The position numbers were made by a program, and so were the translations under genes. Positions 13,871 through 24,358 of a stretch of DNA of 64,000 nt are shown here, piece after piece. Source of the stretch: Cloeon dipterum (Eukaryota; Arthropoda; Insecta; Ephemeroptera; Baetidae); NCBI RefSeq assembly GCF_949628265.1, contig NC_088790.1:12528545-12592544 (forward strand), given 5' to 3'. Positions within the stretch are counted from its first letter, which is position 1; every line of letters begins with the position of its first letter. The notes beneath the pieces are model-generated. The model had not been told where the DNA came from. It was given only the letters and a program-made list of their open reading frames with translations, and did not search any database.

Positions 13871-15501
13871 TTAAAAAATTCTGTCTTTGATGTCGTCCCA
13901 GAAATAGACGATCACGCCAACCACTACAGTGAAAAGCGTCCCGTTAGCCACCCAAATGAGGATCCAGGAAATCAGGGACAAGCCACCAGTGCCCATTTTT
14001 GCATCTGCAGCACAAGATGGACTAATTTCAGTACATGAATTTCAATTTTTTGCTATTGTGGCAAGCTCAGAATCACACGTGAGATGTAAAAAAGACAAAA
14101 TAATGATTAAGATCGTACCAACTTGGTCGCAGGTGATATTATAAATGGACGCATCGCAGAGACTTTTGTAGACGACGGAAAAAGATCGGTCCAGGCAAGG
14201 GTGTGTCACATTTTCGGACATTTCATTGGCGCATAACGAAGGGTAAACCTTTGATGGTGTTTTGCACTTCGGCTTGCCAGCTTGGTAGATGGACACTTTG
14301 TTTTGACCAATTGTTGAAGAGAATCTATTGAAGAACAAAAATTAAAAATTGTTCATTTTTACAATATGTTTGTGTTTGTTTATACTTTGTTGTGTCTTGG
14401 TTAAATTAATTGTTAACCAAGCAATGAAGAACTTAACAACCAAACAATCAGCTAAAAATGTGAAAATTAAAAAATCAAACCCTGGTCCAAAAAAGCAGAC
14501 AAAGAAACGATCAAAGTCTGTGTCTCTCACAAATCTGATCCTGCTGCAGCCTATCATGAATGATTCTGCCCACATGATCTGAAATAATAAATGTTCAGCC
14601 AAAGAAAAAATTATGGTTAGATAATACAAAAATTTTGCTTTACAGTACAACAAGTACAGGGAGTTTAAATTATTAAAATATGCTAAAATACCTGAGCAAA
14701 GTCATCATAAGGCTGTCGTAGTCCTGGCTTGAAATCGTTGATGTCAATTTCGCATCCACACACTGTGGGCTCAAAGACGGTGTCTAAGAATAAACTCTGC
14801 ACTCGCAATAGCTCATTTTTTTCAGTTTTTCCAACAAATTCCAATTTGTTGAGGTAAAAGCGTTCTAAAATAAATATTGCGTCAGCCAGTTCTCCAAACA
14901 TATCATTATATCTCACCATTCATTTTGAGGTGCTTTTCGAGCAAGTGTTCCCTGGCCGTCCTACATTGTTGGTCATAGAGCCGCAAGGCCAGTTCAGCCA
15001 TGTCATCGCTCCAAATCTACGAAGAAATTCCACAATTTATGAATCTGGGCATTTTATTATTCTAAGACCGTACCATTTGTTCCATATTTGAGGCTCCAGG
15101 GAGACGCGAGGAGCTTCCTGAAGCGACGAATTCTCGCAACATGTTCACTGCGTGCACGATGGCATTTCGCTCCCAAATATCCAATCCAGCCCTACTAGCT
15201 ATAGCAGTAGATAATAGTCTGAGCAATTTGTGGGACTTGTGTGAGGAGGGAGGAAATTATTAGGGAAATTTCGTGATAAAATTAATAAACTCATCCTTGG
15301 TAATTGCCAATTGCAAACCGTACATATTGTCCACCTCTGTTCACACATTTCACGGAACGAGCAATGAGATTGGCGCCACTTTGGAAAGGTCTCTGGGTCG
15401 CAATTTTGGAGGTGGGTAAAAGCCACGCTGATTAATGGCCAATCTAACAGAGTGAGAACACAGAAAGTTAGGAAGAATCGCCTCGTGCAGGGACACTTCA
15501 T
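13871..15501 (-). CDS. CAP-superfamily (SCP/antigen-5-like) protein, degenerate, membrane-anchored
   Basis: Exons: 15501-15324, 15198-15074, 15016-14917, 14864-14692, 14578-14481, 14324-14119, 14004-13871. They sum to 1,014 nt, or 337 residues. An N-terminal hydrophobic stretch (RRFFLTFCVLTLLDWPLISV) looks like a signal peptide. CAP hallmarks follow in order: VNMLREFVASG (family HN.LR..VA.G), LPGASNMEQMIWSDDMAELAL, AQIMWAESFMIGC (family Q.VWA....GC), and FFVCFFGPGF (family ..VC.YGP.GN). The last exon encodes a hydrophobic helix (ISWILIWVANGTLFTVVVGV) ending in WDDIKDRIF. This suggests a type I membrane anchor, which is unusual for CAP proteins. Both family histidines appear to be replaced (VN for HN; DDFAQ for HFTQ). 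The first intron is uncertain: the acceptor may be after 15199 (used here) or 15219 with an earlier donor. No specific function can be assigned. Confidence 0.75.
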
Positions 15502-16143
15502 TTTGCTTACTATCCAATAAAAGTCAAAATTATTTTAATTGTTGGGGCTTTGACATGCACATTCTTTACGATTAGTTGTTTTTGAAGAAGGAATTCATGG
15601 ACAATATTAATGATAATTGTAAATGTTGTAAAGTCGATAAAATATAAAAATCAAATTTCAGTTTTTAACCTTTTTTCTGCTCTTGCAAATAAATAAAGTA
15701 ATAATATGTAATTATATTTTATAAAAAAGAGCACACACACACACACATATAAAGAGCACACACTCGTCAATCCTATCTTAGTATTTAGAGGACAACCAAA
15801 ACTAGTTTTAGACATCCAGTGGTATAAAATATTACAACAATAATTATTTCACATGACGAGAGGAGGACGAGACAGTGATGTACATAGTTAACTTCTACTG
15901 CACCCCGACAGCCCTTTCTTCATTGCACAACACTGCCACCTGTGTACGAATTGGAAACTATCGCAGATGTTGATGGACAGTGATGGGCGTTCCCCAGTGT
16001 TGACCTACGTGTTTTGTGTTTTCATTCAATATAATCTACTATCTCAAATTCTTTAGCTCTCAGGAAGCTAAATTATCGGCACTGCTTATTTAGCCAAAGT
16101 CGAATTTATTTTGTTCGCCTCAACGCCGCAATAAAAGGGAATC
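15502..16143. other. Divergent intergenic region, CAP gene / lin-7
   Basis: The start codons of the minus-strand CAP gene and plus-strand lin-7 are 642 bp apart and point away from each other, so both promoters must lie here. Apart from a short CA repeat (15732-15747) and general AT richness, I see no convincing core promoter element. Confidence 0.5.
15732..15747. repeat. (CA)8 microsatellite
   Basis: An uninterrupted CA dinucleotide run lies in the divergent CAP/lin-7 intergenic region. A shorter CA run follows at about 15765. Confidence 0.9.
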
Positions 16144-17490
16144 ATGTCCACAACCGTGGCAGAGCCGCTCACCTTGGCGCGAGGTGATGATCGATCGCAA
16201 AACTTTGGGGGAGTTGATTGAACCTTATTGATTCATATTAAAAACTTTCAGATGTGAAACGAGCAATCGAACTGTTAGAAAAGCTACAAAAAAGTAAGCC
16301 TTGATGAAATGTTTCAGTATCTTTGAATTTCATACAAATATTATGTGTCATGTCAGGCGGCGAGGTTCCTCCGGCCAAACTTGCGGCTCTGCAAAAGGTT
16401 TTGCAGTCAGACTTCTTGAATGCTGTTCGTGAAGTGTACGAACATGTGTACGAAACTGTAGACATCCAGGGCTCCCAGGACATCAGGGCTTCTGCAACGG
16501 CCAAGGCAAGTTTTATTAAAAATAATTTATGCTGAAAGATTGATGATAGATAATGATTGAAAATTAAGGGAAAATACCGTAAACAGATTCTTATTTACCG
16601 TAGCTGATAACAGGCCTTAAGCAAGAAATAAAAATTTTCATTCTACAGCTTAATTTGTAATTGATTTCAGTAGAACTGAAAAAAACCTGATATCACTAAA
16701 GGAAGATGTGACATTTTCAAACGCCGTCGTCAGCCATACTATAATTTGTTTAACCAGGAATTTATTTTGAAAAGGAAAATAGATGGTTAGAAACGTTTTT
16801 GAGGAAGGATATTTCAATGGAAATTATGATTATTTATTTCTTCCAGGCTACTGTAGCTGCATTCGCAGCCAGCGAGGGTCACGCCCATCCGCGGGTGGTG
16901 GAGCTGCCAAAGACAGACGAGGGCCTCGGCTTCAATGTGATGGGCGGCAGGGAGCAGAATTCGCCCATTTACATTTCGCGAATCATTCCCGGTGGTGTGG
17001 CAGATAGGCACGGAGGCCTGAAGCGTGGTGATCAGCTCCTCTCCGTCAATGGAGTGGTAAACAGTTAATTCTATCTAATAATCCAATTCATCCCAAAATT
17101 CTTTAAGATAAGAATTACTATTATACTAAATAATAATGTTTTATTTAGTTCTCATGGCTTGAAAACATTGGAATGTTGCTCTAAAAATGTAATGCCAGCA
17201 GAAATTATTTTTTGACGTTTTTATCACGTAAATTGGGATAATTTTAATATGATAATTTTTGTTCTAAATGTTTTCAGTCTGTTGAGGGTGAAAATCACGA
17301 GAAGGCTGTGGAGTTGCTAAAGCAGGCGCAGGGGTCAGTGAAGCTGGTCGTGCGATACACGCCAAAGGTTTGCGTTTTGGAGAAACACTTAAAATTTATT
17401 TAACTCTAATGTGCTGTGCAGGTGCTGGAGGAGATGGAAATGCGGTTTGACAAGCAGCGAGCAGCTCGTCGCCGGCAGCAGTATCAGTAA
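16144..17490 (+). CDS. lin-7: lin-7 / Veli polarity scaffold (L27 + PDZ)
   Basis: Exons: 16144-16183, 16252-16293, 16357-16505, 16847-17056, 17278-17367, 17422-17490; 600 nt, 199 residues, the usual lin-7 length. An L27 domain occupies residues about 10-65 ([33 protein letters not shown]). A PDZ domain spans about 93-175: the carboxylate-binding loop is in LGFNVMGG, followed by [12 protein letters not shown] and [13 protein letters not shown]. The C-terminus is basic ([12 protein letters not shown]). Lin-7 binds CASK/lin-2 and PALS through L27, and membrane-protein tails through PDZ, at cell junctions and synapses. Intron 3 has a GC donor (AAG|GCAAGT at 16506); conservation across this junction ([14 protein letters not shown]) leaves no other splice. 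An AATAAA at 17889-17894 is the likely polyadenylation signal. Confidence 0.97.
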
Positions 17491-17970
17491 GAAGCTGGCT
17501 GGCTCAAATTAGGTAACTCGCCCCCTCTCAGGCTCCTGAGGAACAGTGGACCCGGCAGCGACTGAACATTCTTACCTAGTCTCCTAATATCAAGGTTTGA
17601 AATTTGGAAAACATATTTCCCTTTAATGTAATTTAAAGGCAGCACCACTACCTTCTCTTTGCTTAGTGAACGATTTTTAAAAAAGCATTACGTGCTATAC
17701 ATATTAAATATGCCTGGTATAATTTAAAATGCCATAACTATTCGATAAACTTATACTTAATCACTAAATGGATGAAAAATTATTATGTTTAATTAAAATT
17801 TTGAAAAAATTTATATATTTTGGAGACGATCTCTGCTTTGAATTAAATTATATTGATGTTATATTTTATGTTTTGAGTGATTACTACCAATAAAAAAAAT
17901 GTATTGTTGTGCAATTGCATATATTATTTCGCGTTCCAATAGTAAATCCGTTTGTACAAAATCCTTAATT
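17491..17970. other. Convergent 3' region between lin-7 and the BTB gene
   Basis: About 480 bp of AT-rich sequence separates the stop codons of the tail-to-tail genes. The lin-7 AATAAA at 17889-17894 lies only about 75 bp from the stop codon of the opposing gene, so the transcripts are likely to overlap or abut. Confidence 0.6.
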
Positions 17971-20900
17971 TCACGGTCCAGTTGGCGTAAAGACTTCGTA
18001 GTCGTGCACCTTGAAATTGTAGCCTCCCATCAAGACGTTCAAGCTCGCGCCTTCTCCGTCAAATGAATGCGGCAAATTCGAGTAACTTTCACTGTTCTGG
18101 TTGCAATTGTTGCTAATGGACAGGTCAGCTCCTGCTCCAAAAACAGGTCCGCAACTGCAAATTTTTAATCATGAGATGTATTGTGACCCATAACACTTCA
18201 CTCCCATTCATATTTTTTTATTTTTGAATTGATATGGAGGACAAAATTTTTTATAATTAATTTATATACTTACGTTGGCACATACACCACTGCAAACATC
18301 CGTTTGACGACTGGAAACTTTGAGGGAGGGATGTCTTGCTTGTTGGCCAGAGTGAAGAGAAACGCTTTGTCCGAATACGTGTAATAACTTATGGTTTGTG
18401 GTTTCTCCCATGGCACGTTACTGAAGCCGCCACATATGTGGCCTTGCTTGCTCTGCAAATTTAAATAATATTTATATCAATTTAATTTATGGCAATTTTT
18501 GAGAAACAAAAGGCATCTAAAAACTTTCAATATCTCAACTAGATTCTAATTTTAAAAACAATTTTTCAATTTTTCTGTGTAAAAGTGTGTCATTTTATCA
18601 AAAGACGAAATTTTTATGCAAATTTTGACCTATTTTCCTTTTTGACAATCTCAAACTCACGGCAACAATGGTGTAGGTCGGCGAAATTCCATCGCACAAC
18701 CGGTGGAAGGCCTGCGCCGAGTAGTTGTGCGCAGATGCCCTAAAAACAAGGCGCCACTGCTGCTTTGGATTTCCGTACCACTCGTTGAGAATTCGTTGGT
18801 AGCTTGATTTGTCCTGCAAGTTGAAAATTTAAATGCTCTGAAGCAATTATTCGTTCGGCAGTTCTCACATCTCCAAATGAATTCGGGCTGGCAAGGTTTA
18901 GGATCTGCGAGCCAGGGAACAGGGTGCATGACATGCGGGGCTGGCAGCGTTTGTCGTCTGACTGCTCCGAGTATTTCTTGGGCAGGGCGGCAAGCCTGTA
19001 TCGCTCGAGGGACAGCTCAATCGGCACGGCACCCGTCGGCTCCACCTCCTCGGCAAATACTTGGCTGTCTGAAATCGTAATTCAGTTAAAAATAATCAAC
19101 TTATCACGTCTTGAGCTTCATTTATAAAAAAAATGAATTTATCGGGAAAACAAATTACTATTTTAGCATCGCTGATGCAGTCTGTTTCAACTTACGTTGG
19201 AACAGCCACCTTTGTGTGTTGATAGCTTAACTTTGAATAATTTTAATGTTTTTCTTTTTTGTTGATTGTATTGGCTTTTGGCTTTGTGTGGAAGAGGGTT
19301 ATTTCTGTCATAAAAATCGAAGCCTTTCCCTCACCAATTAACAACAGTCTGACGTGGCTGATTACTCCGGAGAGGTGTTGGCACACGCGGGCTTTTTCCT
19401 CTTCGGCCCAGTGCGCCGTCGGTTGTGTCACGCCGGCTTTGTGTTTGGCCCACGCTAGAGCTGCGCGGAAAACCTCTTCCTCCTCAACTGCCAACTGAAA
19501 TGCAGATAAAATATTGATCATATTCATAAAAGACTTTTCTAATCAATCATGATTTAGGTTCTTTATAATTTTTAAAAGGATGATTATTCCCTTATTTCAA
19601 TAGCAGAAATTAAATTTTTTTAACTGTAATCATGTTTCCGGCTGCCCAACATCCTTAATCTATTCTAGAAATAAAGTTTTGACCGATTAATTGTACAATA
19701 TAATGTAAAATTTGGTTGTCTGTTATAATACACTTTTATGGTTTAATAAAAAGTTCATGCAATGGAAAATTCAGAAACTTTGAACAAGTCCAAGTCTCAG
19801 AGAGACACTTTTGTAAAGGTACTTTAGAATGAGCCCGCAGTTGCAGCCGTCAGAAATGTAAAAGGGATTTTTTTCTTCTTGAACTCTCGTGTTAGAATGA
19901 GCAGAATATGAATATTTGAAAAGTTTTCACTACAAAGGATTGTTCTCTGAGCTTGTGAATTTTGGTGAGGAAAGGTTAAATCACAGGGAAGTCGAGTGGT
20001 GGGATTTCGACTTGTCTCCTCTTTTAGATTTTATTCAGAAATTGGTGAAGCCGGATGTTTTCGACGATAAATGATCTGGAGTTCAAGTACAAGTAGATGA
20101 GGTTTAAATGGCAGAAACAGTCGCTGTAAAGTACAAAAGCATGTGATATTTAATCTTTAATTTCCTCTCAATATCCATCCTGAATCGATCCTCGCAGAGC
20201 TGAGACCATTTTAAATTTCATTTGTCCAATGGTTCAGTTATTATACTATTATCAGTCTAGGATTTTTGCAACCGTATATTTTGTATTATACACAAATCTT
20301 GAACTCACATAATCTGAAGATATGACCTTGACGAGGGCGTCTTTGCTCAGTGAGAGGAAGCTATTTGTCTTGAAACAGTCTAAAGCGTTCTCAGCAATGA
20401 ATGAGATGCATTTGTCCAAAAAGGTCTTAGCGCTTCTACCGCCTGAAATAAAATCGTCAGTTAGCTTTGTTTCCCAATTATATTTCACGTACCGTGGGGC
20501 GCTGAGCGTTCGTACATTTCGAAGGCGGCGGCAAGGAAGGTGCACGCATTGACCACAGCCAGGGTGGAGGTCACGTGCTCCTCACAGCTCACCCTGAGCT
20601 CCTCGAGGCCGAGCTCGTGCGCCAGACCCATCATCTCGAAGACGCCACTGTCCTGCAGCACCAGCTGAAAAACAAAATAAATTTAAAATCTGGCTCAGAA
20701 TTAAGGTGCTGGGGAGAACGCTTACTTTTCCGGTATAGACGTAGACGAGGAAAATCTTGAAGTTTGATTCCGAGTAATGAGGCAGGCGGACCGTTGCCGG
20801 TGCTCCACCAGTGCCCGCGGCCACCGTTGCTCCAGGAATTCGACATATTTCGCCCCTTTTTATTCCTTGGAAGGCAGTACATCTGAAATTATTTCAACGC

Positions 20901-21141
20901 ACTGTAAATTTTGCCTCAGGACACAATATAACGTCCTCGCGTGACAAGGGTAAGTTAAAAATTAGTACCTGGCGGCCAAGAGCAGTCTGTGCGCGTAAAC
21001 GGGGCTCTCGTCTCTGCCAAGCAGGAAGACGATGTCCGCAGAATCCTTGTCTTCGAGCAGCCGCCGCAGGTCCTCTAGCAGACCGGACACTCCTGATAAC
21101 GTTTTGTCAGAGTGGACGGCGCCCTGCACGCGCGTCCCCAT
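17971..21141 (-). CDS. BTB-BACK-TLDc domain protein
   Basis: Exons: 21141-20969, 20882-20726, 20664-20493, 20442-20309, 19494-19335, 19068-18869, 18813-18661, 18452-18274, 18154-17971; 1,512 nt, 503 residues. The BTB domain is at about 20-125 (SADIVFLLGRDE, VYAHRLLLAAR, FLVYVYTGK, LAHELGLEEL), with a glycine/alanine-rich insert between the usual core strands. BACK is at about 165-265 (CISFIAENAL, FLSLSKDALVKVISSDYL, VFRAALAWAKHKAG, HVRLLLI). A TLDc domain is at about 310-500 (WRLVFRASAHNYSAQAFH, GHICGGFSN, KAFLFTLAN, and the terminal motif YNFKVHDYEVFTP). The BTB-BACK part suggests a Cullin-3 adaptor. TLDc is known from TBC1D24, OXR1 and NCOA7, which bind the V-ATPase or protect against oxidative stress. 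The combined role is inference. The 5' UTR is spliced (see 21728). Confidence 0.85.
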
Positions 21142-21727
21142 CTCTACAAATCGTGCAAAACAATTTTAAAATTCGTATAACCTTCTAAAAAGTAAAAAAA
21201 ATTACCAACAGAAAAATATTTTGGTAAATTTTGTAATGCTAAAATTGTTTTGGAATTAAATAATAATTTGGGAAGAACAGTAAGAGTATTTTTTACTTAT
21301 GAGTGGGGCTCAGTCTAATTATTCTGAACTATATCTGCAGAAAGGAGAGGATGTAATTTGCCGGCAATTATAATTATAAAGAATTTCCTGGTATGTGGTT
21401 TTGTAATTGCCATCATTGGTATACAGCCCAGAAGAGACTTGACCATTGAGACGAATTTCAAATGATATTTTAGAATATTGAACATGTTACCGTGTGAATC
21501 ATTATCGTTTTCCCTTATTTCGAATCATCACACGGCGTCCAAAAATAACAATACCATTCATGAACGTTGCCGATATTCGTTCGATCAGAATAAGATAAGC
21601 CGGCGAACAATGAATGCAGGTGGGCACCCAAACATTTCAAAATTTCCATCGGAACAGTCCTTGTGGTAATGAGAACGAGACAGAGCCGTAATGTGCCTAT
21701 AATTTTAACAGATTTATCGCGTCTTAC

Positions 21728-21860
21728 CTGTTTCGGAGCGCGAGCCAAACAAACAATCGCCAGAGATGCGCCCGTGCTGCCTGCCTTTTTTCTACCTGCA
21801 CCAGGAGATGATTTTCTCACACGCTCACAGGTCGCTGCCGTTTTTTGTCAGGATGCTTTG
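21728..21860 (-). promoter_or_regulatory. Probable 5' UTR exon of the BTB-BACK-TLDc gene
   Basis: On the minus strand a GC-rich stretch ends in a consensus donor (GAAACAG|GTAAGA, exon end 21728). The BTB start codon at 21141 is immediately preceded by an acceptor (TTTGTAG|AG-ATG), so the two probably pair across a 585-bp intron. An ATG in this exon opens a frame that is not in phase with the main ORF, so it would act as an upstream ORF at most. The upstream exon boundary is a guess. Confidence 0.45.
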
Positions 21861-24241
21861 GAATGCTAGGTTGCCAGGTCTCCCAACACAGGTAGATCCA
21901 TTTCGGTCATCTGTATTGTAAAGAATTGGGAGAGTAAAAAGCAGCGATTCTGCCGCGAATAAATCTTTCCGTGGTTGGGCTCTCGCGCTCTATTTTGGGC
22001 CTATTTTTACTTTGATTTGTAATAAAGAATCTGACCTACCTCAAGATACAAGGATGTGATTAACGAGATGAAATAGTTACATTTTGATCTAGTTTATTAT
22101 TTTCAAAAAATAACCCTAAATTGACAGACAAGCCAATATATTTTTATTAATTGCTGGTTTATAATATTTTGTAATTCTATTATCCCTTATTTTTTATTAT
22201 ACAAGAAATTCAGGTTTTTGAAAAGAAACGAATAAATTTTTCGTGTAACAAAAATTCCTATCCCTTTATTGCTTTGCTTTCTATTCAACACAAATGTGTC
22301 CTTAGCGTCCTCGTCGTTTTCGTTCCCAGTATATTAATTGGTATGTATAACGGTGCAACAATAATTGATATTTTAACACTAATATCGACTTCATGCGCAT
22401 TTACATTTTTCAAAACTATATAATTTTTATATATGTGTGGTGTAACATTGTTTCACATATTCTCTGCAAATTTATTTGATCAGCGTTATCGAGGCGACGA
22501 TTTTATCGCACGTTTTAGTGGACCCTTTTATCTGTTGTAGCTTTATTTGTTCATGATTTACAAAAATTTGAGCAAATTTTGGAAATGGGAGTAATACAAG
22601 TGACATATATTCACAACCCTGATTTCAATGAAATGATAAAAAGATTTATTGCGATCCAAAAAGTAAAAGATAAAGCAAAAATATTTCCGTCAAATAATAA
22701 TTAATATGTATAATTTGACCAAGGAATGAACCAAGGCGTATTTTCAACATGTGCGGGAATGTAGTTAAGTTCCATTTTGGATTAGAATTTAATTTATATT
22801 ATGTAGCACTTTAAATACAGTAGATTTATTGAGAAATATTTCATCCGCCGTTATTTTTCATGTACGCAGGATAGCTGCACCTGTAAGAACAATAGTAATC
22901 CGACCTTTTCTTCCGCCAGTTAAAATCCGAGTTTTCGCTTAGTGTCTCATGGCTATCGAACATGAAAAAATTGCTATTCATATCCATATTTCTAGTATAT
23001 GGCATTCTAATTAAACAATTTGTGATAAATTGGAGGTGTGTATACGTCAATATTCTATATAATTTATGGCACCACTTCATGCAAAGGTACCTTACAATTT
23101 ATTCTCTCAATCTGAAAAATTGGCGAATCATTTCATTCTTTCACAGCGTCAACATGAGGCGATATTTTATCTTAAAATATATAAAATGCAGCGTGTTGTG
23201 TGATATAACCTAATTTTGATGATGCTCTCTTCTCCTTTCTTTGCCTGTGTACATATTATAAATTGATGCATCTCTATAGTCTCTTGACACCAAAAACCGA
23301 TGAATTTTCTACAGCGCTGTCCTAATTTTTTATTTATATTGGAAAGCACAAAACTCATTGCATTGGTATTTCTTGGCAGAGTTTCCAAATTTTTTCTTAT
23401 ATTTAATCGATAATTTGACTTTGTTCTCAGGCGGAATTTGGCTAACAATTACAACTAATGCGACTAGTCAAGTGTGCCATTTATTTTGTGGACTGATAGC
23501 ATTAAATATACGTGTGCATAAATCATATTTACCAGTGCCATTCAAACATTCACCCACGATTTTTGGTGATAGAAGTATTGCCAGTGAAATTACAAGGAAA
23601 ATTAACCCAACGGGATCTACTCTAAATGCATTTTATTTATTATAATTTTTAACGAGGGAGGGTGGCCAAGAGAGAAAAATTAACTCGCACGTGTGTGAAG
23701 TGGACGAAGTTGCTGTTTTGTTACTATTAAATGAAGGTATTCATTCATCTTTTGACACGAAAGAAGACAAATTTCAGTGTTCCTCAATTAAGGCAGCAAT
23801 TTCTGCCTTATCAAAAAGGACTTTAGTGGAAAGTGTCTTGAAATAATTAGTGAATAAATATTGAAATGCAAGAAGCATCAGAAAACATGAATATAATTCC
23901 CATTTATCCCAAACTGGTAATAAACATCACCTGAAATTAAAAAAAAATAAAGGTTGTCCATCAAACTAGACTGAAGAAACATAAAGTGAGAATAGAATGT
24001 GCAAAAGTAAATTTAGAAAGAAAAGAAAAATGTAGATAACCCATTAATACTTATCTCTTTTGTTAATTATTCGAAAGCAATACATGCTTAACAAATTAAA
24101 CTGTAACTTTTAAATTAAAGCCGCATTTATCTAGACATGTAGAATAAGCACCGCGAGTTCAGCCACGACTATTATTATTCGATCTTTGTTCAAATTTCGC
24201 CTCTTAATCTTAACATTAAAAATCAATCGAGGAAAAAATCT
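21861..24241. other. Intergenic, AT-rich
   Basis: About 2.4 kb separates the BTB gene's first exon from the TRPC 3' end. It should hold the BTB promoter and the TRPC 3' UTR. Several reading frames of 60-100 codons are present but show no domain, codon bias or splice context. No repeat family member was recognised. Confidence 0.5.
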
Positions 24242-24358
24242 TCAAATCCTGGTGTACCTCCTTGTCTTGTACAGGGCGAGCGTGCGCAGGTTGTTGTGCG
24301 CCATCGACGACTCGGCGTCGGCGCCGACCGCCAGCAGCGGCGGCGCCGGTGACCGCAG
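24242..24358 (-). other. Open frame downstream of the TRPC stop (possible readthrough or alternative C-terminus)
   Basis: After the TAG at 24361-24359 the same frame stays open for 38 codons to a TGA at 24244-24242. Base composition stays GC-rich like the coding exon and becomes AT-rich only after the TGA. The extension ends LALYKTRRYTRI, which echoes the main terminus [11 protein letters not shown]. The TAG sits in the palindrome GCAGCTATAGCTGC and is followed by C. Whether this is translated by readthrough, used by an alternative splice form, or is a decayed duplicate is not decidable from sequence alone. Confidence 0.45.

Noticed and set aside
15199-15501. Unspliced 100-codon reading of the CAP first exon
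   Set aside because: After residue 59 it loses CAP similarity. A spliced model keeps the family motifs and a consistent phase.
23358-23645. Plus-strand frame of 95 codons in the BTB-TRPC intergenic region
   Set aside because: AT-rich, hydrophobic by composition, no domain, no splice or promoter context.
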